From Actinomadura rubrisoli (lineage in GTDB: Bacteria > Actinomycetota > Actinomycetes > Streptosporangiales > Streptosporangiaceae), in assembly GCF_004349215.1 (NCBI RefSeq), contig NZ_SMKU01000009.1:1-64000 (forward strand): a DNA stretch of 64,000 bases, read 5' to 3'. Positions 16,534 through 24,939 of this stretch are shown piece by piece; the stretch's first letter is position 1; each line of letters opens with the position of its first letter. The position numbers and the translations under genes are program-made. The notes beneath the pieces were generated by a model that saw nothing but the letters and a program-made list of their open reading frames with translations, ran no database searches and had not been told where the DNA came from.

Positions 16534-18696
16534 GTGAAGACGAACATCTCCGCAGAGGACAACCGCATATTCGCCCGGCTCGGCCGCATGGTGGTCGGCC
16601 ATCCGTGGCGCGTCATCGCCGTGTGGGCCGTGGCCGCCATCGGGGTGATCGTCCTGTCCCCCGGCCTGCCGACCAGCAACGACGAGAGCGACTTCCTGCC
16701 CGGCAAGTACGAGTCGGTGAAGGCCGAGAAGGTGCGGGACAAGGCGTTCCCCGACACGTTCGCGCCCGGCGCGGTGATCGTCGTCCGCCGGGCGGACGGG
16801 CGGCCGCTGACCACCGCCGACTCCGAACGCGCCGCCGGGCTCGCCGCGTCCGTCCAGGCCGCGCGCATCCCCGACATCGCCGGGCTGGTGGCCGGGCCGC
16901 CGTCGCCGAACCGGCTCGTCCAGACGATCAGCGTCCGGATGCCGAAGGACGTCGCGACCGACAGCCCCGAGGCCGGCGACGCGGTGAAGGTGCTGCGCGG
17001 CGAGCTGGACCGGCGCACCTCCGGCACCGGCCTGCTGGCGCGCACCACCGGGGCCGCCGCGGCGACGCTGGACGACAAGGAGGCCAGCGGCGACGCCGAC
17101 GCCCTGATCATGATCGCGACGCTGGCGCTGATCCTGATCCTGCTGCTGGCGATCTTCCGCAGCCCGGTGACCGCGCTGCTGCCGATCGCGGTGCTGGCCG
17201 TGCTGTCCCAGGTCGCCAACGGCCTGATCGCCTCCGCCGTCAAGGCCCTGGGGCTGAAGGCCGACAGCTCGGCGTCCCAGCTGCTCATCGTGGTGCTGTT
17301 CGGCGTCGGGACCGACTACATCCTGTTCCTGCTGTTCCGCTATCGGGAGCGGCTGCGGGCGGGCGACGACCCGAAGACCGCGATGGTCGGCGCCCTGGCC
17401 CGCGTCGGCGAGGCGATCACCTCGGCGGCCGGAGTGGTCATCATCGCGTTCATGGCGATGACGCTGTCGTCGCTGTCGCTGTTCCGCTCGTGGGGCCCGT
17501 CCCTCGCGATCGCCGTCACCGTGACGCTGCTGGGCGGGCTGACGCTGGTCCCCGCCGTCGTGTCGCTGATCGGGACGAAGGTGTTCTGGCCGTCGAAGTC
17601 CTGGCGGCACGAGCCGGAGGCGGCCAGGTTCGCCCGGGTCGGCGCCGCGACGGCGCGCCGCCCGGCCCTCTACGTCGCCGTGACCAGCGGGATCCTGGCC
17701 GTCCTGGCGTTCGGCGCCCTGGGCTTCAAGCCCGACTTCGACCTGGCCACCGGAGCGCTGCCCGCCTCGGCGGAGTCCCGGGTCGCCCTTGAGGACCTGA
17801 AGAAGGGCCTGCCCGCCGGGTCCACCGACCCGACCCACGTGTACGTGCGCGGCGAGAGGCTCGACCGGGCGGAGCTGGCCCGGTTCGGCACCCGCCTCAA
17901 GGCCGTCGAGGGCGTCGGCCAGGTCGCCGAGCCCGAGGTCAGCAAGGACGGCACGACGGCCGGGTTCACGGTCGTGCTGTCGGCCGCCCCCGAGTCGGCC
18001 AAGGCGCTGGACACCGTCCGCGGCCCGCTGCGCCGCGCCGCCCACGAGGCCGCGCCCCAGGGGACGGACACGCTGATCGGCGGCAGCACGGCGGTGTTCG
18101 TCGACATCCGCTCGGCGATGAACCGCGACTACTCGGTCGTGTTCCCCGTCGCCGCCGCGCTGATCTTCCTCGTCCTGGCGCTGCTGCTGCGCAGCCTCGT
18201 GGCGCCCTGGTACCTGCTCCTCACGGTCGGCCTCGGCTTCGGCGCGACCCTCGGCACCGCGACGCTGCTGTTCCAGGGCATCGGGAGCGCGCCGGGCCTG
18301 CTGTTCCACCTGCCGCTGATCATGTACATGTTCGTCGTCGCGCTCGGCACCGACTACAATATCCTGATCATGGCGCGGCTGCGCGAGGAGGCCCGGGAGG
18401 GCCTGGCGCCGCGCCCGGCGCTGGCCGCCGCGATCCGCCACACCGGGCCCACGATCGCCGCCGCGGGGCTGATCCTCGCCGGCTCGTTCGCCGCGCTGAC
18501 GCTCGCGGGCAACCGGGTCCTTGTCCAGGTCGGCTTCGCGATCTCGTTCGGCATCGCCTGCACCGCGTTCGTCATGGCGCTGTTCCTCACCCCCGGCCTC
18601 ACCGCGCTCATCGGCCACCGCGCCTGGTGGCCGGGCCACGGGGACGCGCCGCCCGCCCGTCCGGCCCCGGCCCGGGTGGAGCAGCGCACACCGTAG
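16534..18696 (+). CDS. MMPL-family membrane transporter
   Basis: 720 residues, the usual length for actinobacterial MMPL proteins of the RND superfamily. It has an N-terminal helix, a large extracytoplasmic loop, a five-helix bundle, and then the same arrangement repeated. FGVGTDYILFLLFRYRERL and VALGTDYNILIMARLREEA are the two duplicated GTDY motifs that form the proton-relay region. Such proteins export lipids or lipid-linked compounds. GTG 16534 begins VKTNISAEDN. It lies between a sensor kinase and its likely response regulator and may be their target or part of the sensing path. Confidence 0.93.
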   Translation: MKTNISAEDNRIFARLGRMVVGHPWRVIAVWAVAAIGVIVLSPGLPTSNDESDFLPGKYESVKAEKVRDKAFPDTFAPGAVIVVRRADGRPLTTADSERAAGLAASVQAARIPDIAGLVAGPPSPNRLVQTISVRMPKDVATDSPEAGDAVKVLRGELDRRTSGTGLLARTTGAAAATLDDKEASGDADALIMIATLALILILLLAIFRSPVTALLPIAVLAVLSQVANGLIASAVKALGLKADSSASQLLIVVLFGVGTDYILFLLFRYRERLRAGDDPKTAMVGALARVGEAITSAAGVVIIAFMAMTLSSLSLFRSWGPSLAIAVTVTLLGGLTLVPAVVSLIGTKVFWPSKSWRHEPEAARFARVGAATARRPALYVAVTSGILAVLAFGALGFKPDFDLATGALPASAESRVALEDLKKGLPAGSTDPTHVYVRGERLDRAELARFGTRLKAVEGVGQVAEPEVSKDGTTAGFTVVLSAAPESAKALDTVRGPLRRAAHEAAPQGTDTLIGGSTAVFVDIRSAMNRDYSVVFPVAAALIFLVLALLLRSLVAPWYLLLTVGLGFGATLGTATLLFQGIGSAPGLLFHLPLIMYMFVVALGTDYNILIMARLREEAREGLAPRPALAAAIRHTGPTIAAAGLILAGSFAALTLAGNRVLVQVGFAISFGIACTAFVMALFLTPGLTALIGHRAWWPGHGDAPPARPAPARVEQRTP

Positions 18697-18707
18697 TCTC
18701 ACAGATC

Positions 18708-19403
18708 ATGGACGAGCGCACGCGGCTGCTGGTGGTGGACGACGAGCCGACCATCCGCGAGCTGCTGTCGGCCAGCCTGAGGTTCGCCGGCTTCGCGGTC
18801 ACGTCCGCGGCCACCGGGCAGGAGGCGGTGGCCGCGGCGGCCCGCGACCGGCCGGACCTCGTCCTGCTGGATGTGATGCTGCCCGACCTGGACGGCTTCG
18901 CCGTGATCGCGCGGCTGCGCGAGCGGGCGGGCCCGACCCCCGTGCTGTTCCTCACCGCGCGGGACGCCCCGTCCGACAAGATCAGGGGGCTGAGCGCGGG
19001 AGGCGACGACTACGTCACCAAGCCGTTCGACCTGGAGGAGCTGATCGCCCGCATCCGCGCCATCCTGCGCCGCACCGGCGGCGTCCCGGACGGGCTGCTC
19101 GCGGTCGCCGACCTCAGCCTGGACCCCGGCTCCCACCAGGTGCTGCGGGCGGGCGCGCCGGTCGGCCTGTCCCCCACCGAGTTCCGGCTGCTGCGGTACC
19201 TGATGGAGAACGCCGACCAGGTCCTGTCCAAGCCGCAGATCCTCGCCCGGGTCTGGGACTACGACTTCGGCGGGGACGCCAGCATCGTCGAGTCCTACAT
19301 CGGCTACCTGCGCCGCAAGGTGGACACGTCCGAGCCGAAACTCATCCACACCGTCCGCGGCGTCGGCTACGTCCTCCGCCGCCCGCCTCGTCCCTCGCCC
19401 TAG
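18708..19403 (+). CDS. OmpR-family response regulator
   Basis: 231 residues. Receiver domain with VVDDEPTI (acidic pair), the phosphoacceptor in LVLLDVMLPDLDGF (about Asp55), FLTARD and VTKPFD (switch Lys). The C-terminal winged-helix domain has LSPTEFRLLRYLMEN, ILARVWDYDFGGD and YLRRKVD...IHTVRGVGYVLR, the OmpR/PhoB type. It starts 11 bases after the MMPL stop, so kinase, transporter and regulator read as one unit. Confidence 0.95.
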   Translation: MDERTRLLVVDDEPTIRELLSASLRFAGFAVTSAATGQEAVAAAARDRPDLVLLDVMLPDLDGFAVIARLRERAGPTPVLFLTARDAPSDKIRGLSAGGDDYVTKPFDLEELIARIRAILRRTGGVPDGLLAVADLSLDPGSHQVLRAGAPVGLSPTEFRLLRYLMENADQVLSKPQILARVWDYDFGGDASIVESYIGYLRRKVDTSEPKLIHTVRGVGYVLRRPPRPSP

Positions 19404-19439
19404 CGGCGTCCCGCCTGGCGGGGGCCCGCAAGATGCGGT

Positions 19440-19640
19440 AGGCGATGCGTCCGCCATCGGACGGGCCCGTCCGGCGCACCCCGCAGTGGGAGGCTCCGCG
19501 CCAGTTCGCGCGCTGTCCGCCAGCCCCCACAGCAGCCGCCCCAAGACCCGCGCCCCATGCTGGTCGGACAGCACGTGCCACGTCCCGTGGAACAGGTTGC
19601 TGCTGAACCGTACGGTCGTCCCGGGCCGCACCCCCGTCAT
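19440..19640 (-). pseudogene. 5' remnant of an unrecognised gene
   Basis: An ATG at 19640 with a GGAGGAACGG site upstream opens a frame beginning MTGVRPGTTVRFSSNL and continuing FHGTWHVLSD...GRLLWGLAD, which reads like a genuine protein. After about 45 residues the translation turns into Ala/Pro/Gly-rich shadow sequence and then runs antisense through the response regulator. I take it as the start of a gene whose remainder has been lost. The flanking 19641-19826 shows no other clear gene. Confidence 0.45.
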
Positions 19641-19826
19641 GACCGCCGTTCCTCCGCAAAGGAGTGAGCCCGCAAAAACCGTAGCGACAGATCGCAACAG
19701 CTTTTCCGGTACAGAGGGGTGACCGGATCCGGCCAGGCCACCGGCGTGCGGCCCTCGTCCAACCCGAGCAGGACGAGAAGGATCTCAACGCCGCGTTCCG
19801 CGCGTGCCGGACTAAGGAGCGAACAA

Positions 19827-20108
19827 ATGAGGATCGAGCGCACCATGCTGGCCGCGACCTTCCTGATCGGCGCGATTCTGCTCGGCACCGCCGGCTGCTC
19901 GAAGTACATGGAACCCTTCAAGGACGCGCCGCGCAGTGGAGTCGACAACGGCGCGCCCGCCGACCTGATCCGAATGCCGGACGGATTCAGCAACGCCGCG
20001 ACCAAGTGCGATCACGGCAACCGGGTCTACGTCGCCTACCACGGCGACAGCGCCTACGCGGCAATAGCCGTCGTCCCAGCCGACCCCACCTGCGGTGGCC
20101 GACGATAA
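19827..20108 (+). CDS. Small lipoprotein
   Basis: 93 residues. A signal sequence (MRIERTMLAATFLIGAILLG) ends in the lipobox LGTAGC, so the mature protein should be lipid-anchored outside the membrane. The mature part contains ADLIRMPDGFSNAATKCDHGN and AIAVVPADPTC; its two cysteines could form one disulfide. AAGGAG lies upstream at proper distance. I recall this IRMPDGF/KCDHGN pattern from small actinobacterial lipoproteins of unknown role, often in accessory DNA, but cannot name the family. Confidence 0.82.
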   Translation: MRIERTMLAATFLIGAILLGTAGCSKYMEPFKDAPRSGVDNGAPADLIRMPDGFSNAATKCDHGNRVYVAYHGDSAYAAIAVVPADPTCGGRR

Positions 20109-20298
20109 GGCAACCTGACCGGTACCTGGCCGCACGCGGGATGCGCCGGACGACCCTCAACTCCAAGCCGAGTAGCAAAGAGGCAACCGAGGGCCCGCCG
20201 AGCCGCCACACTCCTCTCGGCGAGAGGACACCACGCGTGGCCCCGGACATCCGACCACCGGCGAAAAGCCGGTCAACCCGCCACAGGAGGCTCCCCCC

Positions 20299-20664
20299 AT
20301 GCGCATCACCCGCCCCGCCTCGGCCATGCCCGCCGTGGCCGCCGCCCTGACCACACTGATCGCCGCCGGATCGCTCGTGCTGGGCCCGGCGGCCCCGGCC
20401 GGAGCCGCGGCCGTCCCCAGCCACCGCTGCCCGCAGGGCTACGTCTGCTTCTGGACCGAGCCCAACTTCCAAGGCAAAATGACGGTCTACCAGAACCCGG
20501 TCAGCCACTCCTGCGGCAAGACCGAGGCGCAACCGGCCAGGACGATCTTCAACAACGACGACGAGGCGTGGTCGTTCTACCGCGACCTGGACTGCACCAC
20601 CCTCGCCGTCACGCTCCCCCCAGGCAGGTTCGCACCCGACACCGAGGCTTACAGCTGGAAGTGA
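20299..20664 (+). CDS. Secreted peptidase inhibitor I36-type protein
   Basis: 121 residues with a Sec signal peptide (hydrophobic 12-32, cleavage near AGAAA). The mature domain has CPQGYVCFWTEPNFQGK, a beta/gamma-crystallin-like motif, and four cysteines, as in the Streptomyces metalloproteinase inhibitor SMPI family (MEROPS I36). The role would be protease inhibition outside the cell; many I36-like proteins are untested. AGGAGG precedes the ATG. It stands alone in the accessory region. Confidence 0.85.
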   Translation: MRITRPASAMPAVAAALTTLIAAGSLVLGPAAPAGAAAVPSHRCPQGYVCFWTEPNFQGKMTVYQNPVSHSCGKTEAQPARTIFNNDDEAWSFYRDLDCTTLAVTLPPGRFAPDTEAYSWK

Positions 20665-20789
20665 CCGCACCGCCCCAGCCGCGCCGGGAACGCCACCAAG
20701 CGCTGCCTCGGTGACGCGTGGGTGCGGGATCGGCGTCACCCGCACCCACTGGCCCTTCCTGCCGAATTCCTATTCCCGCTCCACCGTAT

Positions 20790-21344
20790 TCAATCCCGCT
20801 CCCAGTAACGGTCGAGCCCGCCGTCTTCGGCTGTCAGCCCAAGCCGCTTCCTCATGCGCTCGTCGTCCCTGCGCTCTTGATCAGCCGCTTTCCGTTCCCG
20901 CTCTCTCCGCCTTCGCGCCGCTCCTCGATCCATTTGGAGCTGCCGCTGATTTCGCTTGAACAGCCACCTCCGCACTCTCCCCTCCGGCATGTACGTGGGC
21001 CGGTAGAAGCCTGGGACCGGCGGCTTATGATCCGAAGCCAACAACGCTTCCATCTTGGCCCGCAGGTCAGGGAGCTGGTCCAGCACGTCATCGGGCGGGA
21101 GCGGCGGCTCTGGGAGCTGCACCGGCACGTCATCGATCACTGGTTGCAGCGGCTTACCGTCCGGAATCAGCAGCTCCAGGAACTGCCCCCTCTACACGGC
21201 ACAACCCTCAGGGAACCGAACCGGATCACTGGAGGTCAACGCCGCCCGCGCCAGAAGGCCGCGAAACTCCTCCTGACGTGAAGCACGTTCAGGGCGCACT
21301 GAGAGTCCGCTCAAGGCTTGCACGAAACGCGACAAGTTGCTCAT
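20790..21344 (-). pseudogene. Unknown gene interrupted by an amber codon
   Basis: One continuous minus-strand frame runs from ATG 21344 (MSNLSRFVQAL) to the stop at 20790 but carries a single TAG at 21192-21194. Before it the frame reads DPVRFPEGCAV, after it RGQFLELLIPDGKPLQP. The two sides join smoothly if the TAG was CAG (Gln), giving about 184 residues. The C-terminal part is a long charged helix rich in Arg/Glu (RRRRERERKAADQERR). A downstream ATG at 21140 could still yield 116 residues. No function recognised. Confidence 0.6.
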
Positions 21345-21655
21345 GCAGATCGTACCGAGTGTAGAACCGGGACCCCCCACCAGCCGCCGCGGCGGCGACG
21401 GCCAGTGCGTCCACGCTCAGCGCCTTCGCCAGACGCGGGCCGTGCCGCGACGGGACGATCGCCCACCACATCGATAAAGGCCGCACTGCGTCTCCGGCCC
21501 GCTCACCCCCAGCCCCGCCTCAGCCTCGGCGACCGCACGCGACTCGTCCGCCGTATCCGCGTCCCCGCTCGGTCTGGACCCGCGAGCTGAGAGGACGGCC
21601 ATCCAACCGAGCACGTCGGGCGGCCCGCATCGCCCACCAGCGCCCGCCCCGGGAC
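21289..21655 (-). pseudogene. Degenerate copy of the small-protein cassette
   Basis: This stretch resembles two genes of the intact cassette at 25465-26350, joined by a deletion. Its right part matches the 85-residue gene (DADTADESRAV, EAEAGLG) with lost codons and frame damage. A 30-bp block (21478-21507) is identical to 26068-26097. Directly after it the sequence jumps to a match for the 70-residue gene (MWWAIVPSRHGPRL, VDALAV). The 130-residue gene between them is missing. I see no intact product. Confidence 0.65.
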
Positions 21656-21737
21656 ATCATCAGGGAACAGCATCGGCGCAGGGCCGTGAAGACGTTCGGG
21701 CGGATGCGTCAAGAACACAATGAACGAAGGGACACCG

Positions 21738-22322
21738 ATGACCGCTCCGCCCGACACTCCGGCCGTGCTCGACGACGCGGGCCTGCTCAGAGAGTCGCTG
21801 CACGATCCCGAACGCTTCGCGGTGCTGTACGACCGCCATCTCCCCGCCGTCCACCGCTATCTCGCCGGCCGGCTCGGGCGCGAGGGCTCGGAGGACCTGG
21901 CCGCCGAGACGTTCCTGATCGCCTTCCGCCGCCGCCGCGATTTCGACCCCGGCCGTGGCGCCGTGCGGCCGTGGCTGTTCGGTATCGCGACCCATCTGGT
22001 GGCCCAGCACCGTCGTACCGAGGCCCGGCGCTTGAAGTTGCTCGGCCGGATCGCCACCGAGGACTCGGTGGCGGGCCACGAGGAGCGGGTTACCGCACAG
22101 GTGACGGCTTGGGCGGCCCGGCCCGATTTGGTGCGCGCGATGAGCGCGCTGTCGCGCGGCGACCGCGACGTGGTGTTCCTGGCCGCGCTCGGCGGGCTCG
22201 GGTACGAGGAGATCGGCCAAGCTCTCGGCATCCCGAGCGGCACGGTCGGCTCCCGGCTCACCCGGGCCCGCCGAAAGCTGCGGCAGGCGCTCGGCGGCAT
22301 CGATCCCCTGGAGGAGAACTGA
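21738..22322 (+). CDS. ECF-type RNA polymerase sigma factor
   Basis: About 194 residues. Region 2 is seen in FAVLYDRHLPAVHRYLAGRLG...AAETFLIAFRRR, and region 4 in LSRGDRDVVFLAALGGLGYEEIGQALGIPSGTVGSRLTRARRKL. It should direct transcription of a small regulon. ATG 21738 has GAAGGGA upstream; an ATG at 21720 is also possible. Its stop overlaps the following CU044_5270 gene by one base, the standard pairing of this ECF type in Streptosporangiales, where the partner is the membrane-spanning regulator. Confidence 0.9.
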   Translation: MTAPPDTPAVLDDAGLLRESLHDPERFAVLYDRHLPAVHRYLAGRLGREGSEDLAAETFLIAFRRRRDFDPGRGAVRPWLFGIATHLVAQHRRTEARRLKLLGRIATEDSVAGHEERVTAQVTAWAARPDLVRAMSALSRGDRDVVFLAALGGLGYEEIGQALGIPSGTVGSRLTRARRKLRQALGGIDPLEEN

Positions 22323-23428
22323 TGGACGAGATCACCCTGGTCGAACGTGCCTTCGCCGAGCCCGAGGCCGCCCCGGCCGCCGTCGCCGCAGGCCGTGAGC
22401 GGCTCGTCCTGCTGGCCCGCGCCGAGTCCGCCGACCCGCCGCGGCCGCTGGTGCGCCGGGTGCGGCAACGGCCTGTGATCGCCGGCCTGGCCACCCTCAT
22501 CGCAGCCACCGCGGCCGCCGCGGTAGTGGTCGTCAACGCGGACCCCGCCCCGTCCCGGGCGCCGGGCTCACCGGCCGGCGGCATACTCCTGGTCGCTGCG
22601 TCCAAGAGCGAGGCCGCCCCTGCCGTCCAAGGCCGCTACTGGCGGATGAAGGTGGAGACCGGGGAGGAGCACGACGTTGGAACCGGGAAGAAGCACTACA
22701 ACATGCTCTTGCGCCGAGTCGACGACCGCTGGCACCCCCTCTCGCCGAAGGGCGACGGCTGGTACGCCTGGCAGGTGTTCGCCCCCCGTCCCGCGACCCC
22801 GGCCGACGGCCTCGCCTGGCGAGCCGACGGTTCGCCTCAGCGCTGGAAGTGGCGCGCCTGCTCCCGGCCCTCGCCTGACGGGGGTCGCGTGAGCGTGCAG
22901 AGCGTGCCGCTCCCCAACGGCGAACGCTGCGGCGAGCTCGACAGCAGCCCCACCCCCGTGCGGGCCCAACGGATGCGCGGCGGGATGAAGGAGTTCCTCA
23001 AGGGGATCGGAGCGGACGTGACCAAGCTGTCCGAAGACCCGGCCGTCCTCCGGGGACAGCTGCTCAAGTGGGCGCGCGACGGCGGGACGGGGGGGCCGGT
23101 CGAGGGCGAGGCCGCGCAGCTGTGGCTAGGGGTCTCCTACCTGCTGTTCCAGCCGGAGGCATCGGTCAGCGGACGGCTGCGCGCCGCCGGATACCGCATC
23201 CTCGCCGAACTACCGGAGGTCAAGCCGCTCGGCCCGGCCACCGACGCGGCGGGGCGGCACGGCCAGGCCCTGGCGCTCGCGATCGGGCACGGCGGCACCG
23301 ACCGGATCATCATCGACCCGGCCACCGGCGCGCCGCTGGCTCAGGAGTCGTTCGAGAAGGGCCGGCGCGTCCGCTACGAGTTGGTTCTGAAGGCCGAACT
23401 CACTGACCGGGGCCCGGCAGCCGACTGA
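22322..23428 (+). CDS. CU044_5270-family membrane protein, sigma partner
   Basis: 368 residues, coupled to the sigma gene by TGATG. A cytoplasmic N-terminus (MDEITLVERAFAEPE, about 1-55) precedes one membrane helix (VIAGLATLIAATAAAAVVVV, about 60-78). A large outside domain follows with YWRMKVETGEEH, RRVDDRWHPL, PEVKPLGPATDAAGR and a C-terminal IIIDPATGAPLAQES. This is the CU044_5270 layout. By position and topology it is probably the anti-sigma or sensory partner of the ECF factor; that function is inference. Confidence 0.85.
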   Translation: MDEITLVERAFAEPEAAPAAVAAGRERLVLLARAESADPPRPLVRRVRQRPVIAGLATLIAATAAAAVVVVNADPAPSRAPGSPAGGILLVAASKSEAAPAVQGRYWRMKVETGEEHDVGTGKKHYNMLLRRVDDRWHPLSPKGDGWYAWQVFAPRPATPADGLAWRADGSPQRWKWRACSRPSPDGGRVSVQSVPLPNGERCGELDSSPTPVRAQRMRGGMKEFLKGIGADVTKLSEDPAVLRGQLLKWARDGGTGGPVEGEAAQLWLGVSYLLFQPEASVSGRLRAAGYRILAELPEVKPLGPATDAAGRHGQALALAIGHGGTDRIIIDPATGAPLAQESFEKGRRVRYELVLKAELTDRGPAAD

Positions 23429-23438
23429 CCCGCCTCGG

Positions 23439-23474
23439 TCGCCCCTGTCAGGTGCTTCCACCTGACAGGGGCGA
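23439..23474. terminator. Strong hairpin after the sigma operon
   Basis: A perfect 16-bp stem (23439-23454 with 23459-23474) closes on a CTTC tetraloop 11 bases after the operon stop. There is no long T-run, as is common in high-GC genomes. The stem is symmetrical and could work on either strand. Confidence 0.78.
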
Positions 23475-23688
23475 TCGGGGAGCGCGAGGTGACGCGAACG
23501 GTGCGGATTGTGCGGCTCTGCCCGTCCACCGCTGCCGCCTCCAGGCGGTCAAGCCACGACGCCACGGGCAACAGTCATGGCGGTTGGGTGATCTGCCGCG
23601 CAGCGAAGAGGTGGGGGATCGGCCGGCGCTGTACCGGGGCGGGTTGACATGGGTGGACGGGCGAGATCCGCGCATCGACGCGGTCGTG

Positions 23689-23712
23689 CTAGTGCCCCGC
23701 GCCTGAAATGCG
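23689..23712. repeat. Left terminal inverted repeat of the IS630-type element
   Basis: CTAGTGCCCCGCGCCTGAAATGCG matches the reverse complement of the right end at 20 of 24 positions. The TA within CTAG is the expected duplicated target dinucleotide. Confidence 0.85.
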
Positions 23713-24827
23713 TTGAAGAAGTGTAGTTTGTGTTGGGTGGCTCGTATGGGACGGCCGGTGGCCGAGGTGACGTTGACGGACGAGGAGCGCGAGACGCTCC
23801 AGCGGTGGGCTCGGCGGGCCAAGTCGTCGCAGGCGCTGGCGTTGCGGTGCCGGATCGTGCTGGGCTGCGCGGCCGGTAAGGCGAACACCGAAGTGGCGGC
23901 CGAGTTGGGGATCTGGCCGCAGACGGTGGGCAAGTGGCGGCGCCGCTTCATTGAGCGGCGGCTGGAGGGTCTGGCCGACGAGCCGCGTCCGGGTGCTCCG
24001 CGGGAGATCACCGATGAGCGGATCGAGCAGGTCGTGGTGGCGACGCTGGAGCGAACACCCGAGGGCGCCACGCACTGGTCGCGGGCGTCGATGGCGGCCG
24101 AGTCCGGGCTGAGCAAGTCGACCGTCGGGCGGATCTGGAAGGCGTTCCGGCTCAAGCCGCACCAGGTCGACACCTTCAAGCTGTCCAACGATCCGCAGTT
24201 CATCGACAAGGTCCGTGACGTGGTCGGGCTGTACCTGGACCCGCCCGAGAAGGCCCTGGTGCTGGCGGTGGATGAGAAGAGCCGGATCCAGGCGCTGGAC
24301 CGGTCGGCGCCGGTACTGCCGATGATGCCCGGCCTGCCCGAACGCCGTACCCACGACTATCTGCGCAACGGCATCACCACCCTGTTCGCCGCCCTGGACG
24401 TGGCCAGCGGCCAGATCATCGGATCGATCCACCGCCGCCACCGGGCCGCGGAGTTCCGCAAGTTCCTGAACAAGATCGACAAGCAAGTCCCCGCCGACCT
24501 CGATGTCCACCTGATCTGCGACGACTACGGCACCCACAAGCATCCGACCATCATCAAGTGGCTGGCCGCCCATCCGCGTTTCCACATGCACTTCACCCCG
24601 ACCTACTCCTCCTGGTTGAACCAGGTGGAGCGGTGGTTCGGCCTGCTCACCGAGCAGAGACTGCGCCGCGGCGTGCACAAGACCCTGCGCGCACTGGAGA
24701 ACGATATCCGCGACTGGATCAGAACCTGGAACGCCGACCCCAGGCCGTTCACCTGGACCAAGACCGCCGACGAGATCCTCGAACGCCTCACCTCATATCT
24801 TGATCGAATTCCCGGCGCGGGACACTA
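23690..24827 (+). mobile_element. Intact IS630-family insertion sequence
   Basis: About 1.14 kb, bounded by TA at 23690-23691 and 24826-24827, which is the target duplication typical of IS630/Tc1-mariner elements. Imperfect 24-bp inverted repeats lie at both ends and a single full-length transposase fills the interior. Nothing looks decayed, so the insertion may be recent compared with the broken genes around it. Confidence 0.88.
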
Positions 24828-24828
24828 G
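23737..24828 (+). CDS. IS630-family transposase
   Basis: About 363 residues. The N-terminal helix-turn-helix (NTEVAAELGIWPQTVGKWRRRF) and winged second domain (SKSTVGRIWKAFRLKPHQVD) bind the ends. The DDE catalytic core shows LAVDEKSRIQALDR (first Asp), HLICDDYGTHKHP (second Asp) and WLNQVERWFGLL (Glu), all present. The start is uncertain: GTG 23737 or ATG 23746, without a clear ribosome site. The stop TAG at 24826-24828 overlaps the right repeat and the TA duplication. Confidence 0.93.
   Translation: MARMGRPVAEVTLTDEERETLQRWARRAKSSQALALRCRIVLGCAAGKANTEVAAELGIWPQTVGKWRRRFIERRLEGLADEPRPGAPREITDERIEQVVVATLERTPEGATHWSRASMAAESGLSKSTVGRIWKAFRLKPHQVDTFKLSNDPQFIDKVRDVVGLYLDPPEKALVLAVDEKSRIQALDRSAPVLPMMPGLPERRTHDYLRNGITTLFAALDVASGQIIGSIHRRHRAAEFRKFLNKIDKQVPADLDVHLICDDYGTHKHPTIIKWLAAHPRFHMHFTPTYSSWLNQVERWFGLLTEQRLRRGVHKTLRALENDIRDWIRTWNADPRPFTWTKTADEILERLTSYLDRIPGAGH
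24805..24828. repeat. Right terminal inverted repeat of the IS630-type element
   Basis: CGAATTCCCGGCGCGGGACACTAG is the imperfect reverse complement of the left end, and ends in the TA target duplication shared with the transposase stop codon. Confidence 0.85.
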
Positions 24829-24939
24829 ACGGACGACGCGTGAGCTCGGCACGCAGGTCATGCAGCGGCCAAGGTGGAACATGGAGCTTCTCACCCGACT
24901 GCGGCATCGATCCTCCTCACCACGTCTCGGATCCGGTCG

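Noticed and set aside
16417-18702. Long minus-strand frame opposite the MMPL gene
   Set aside because: Gln/Asp/Arg-rich shadow; the MMPL motifs on the other strand are clear.
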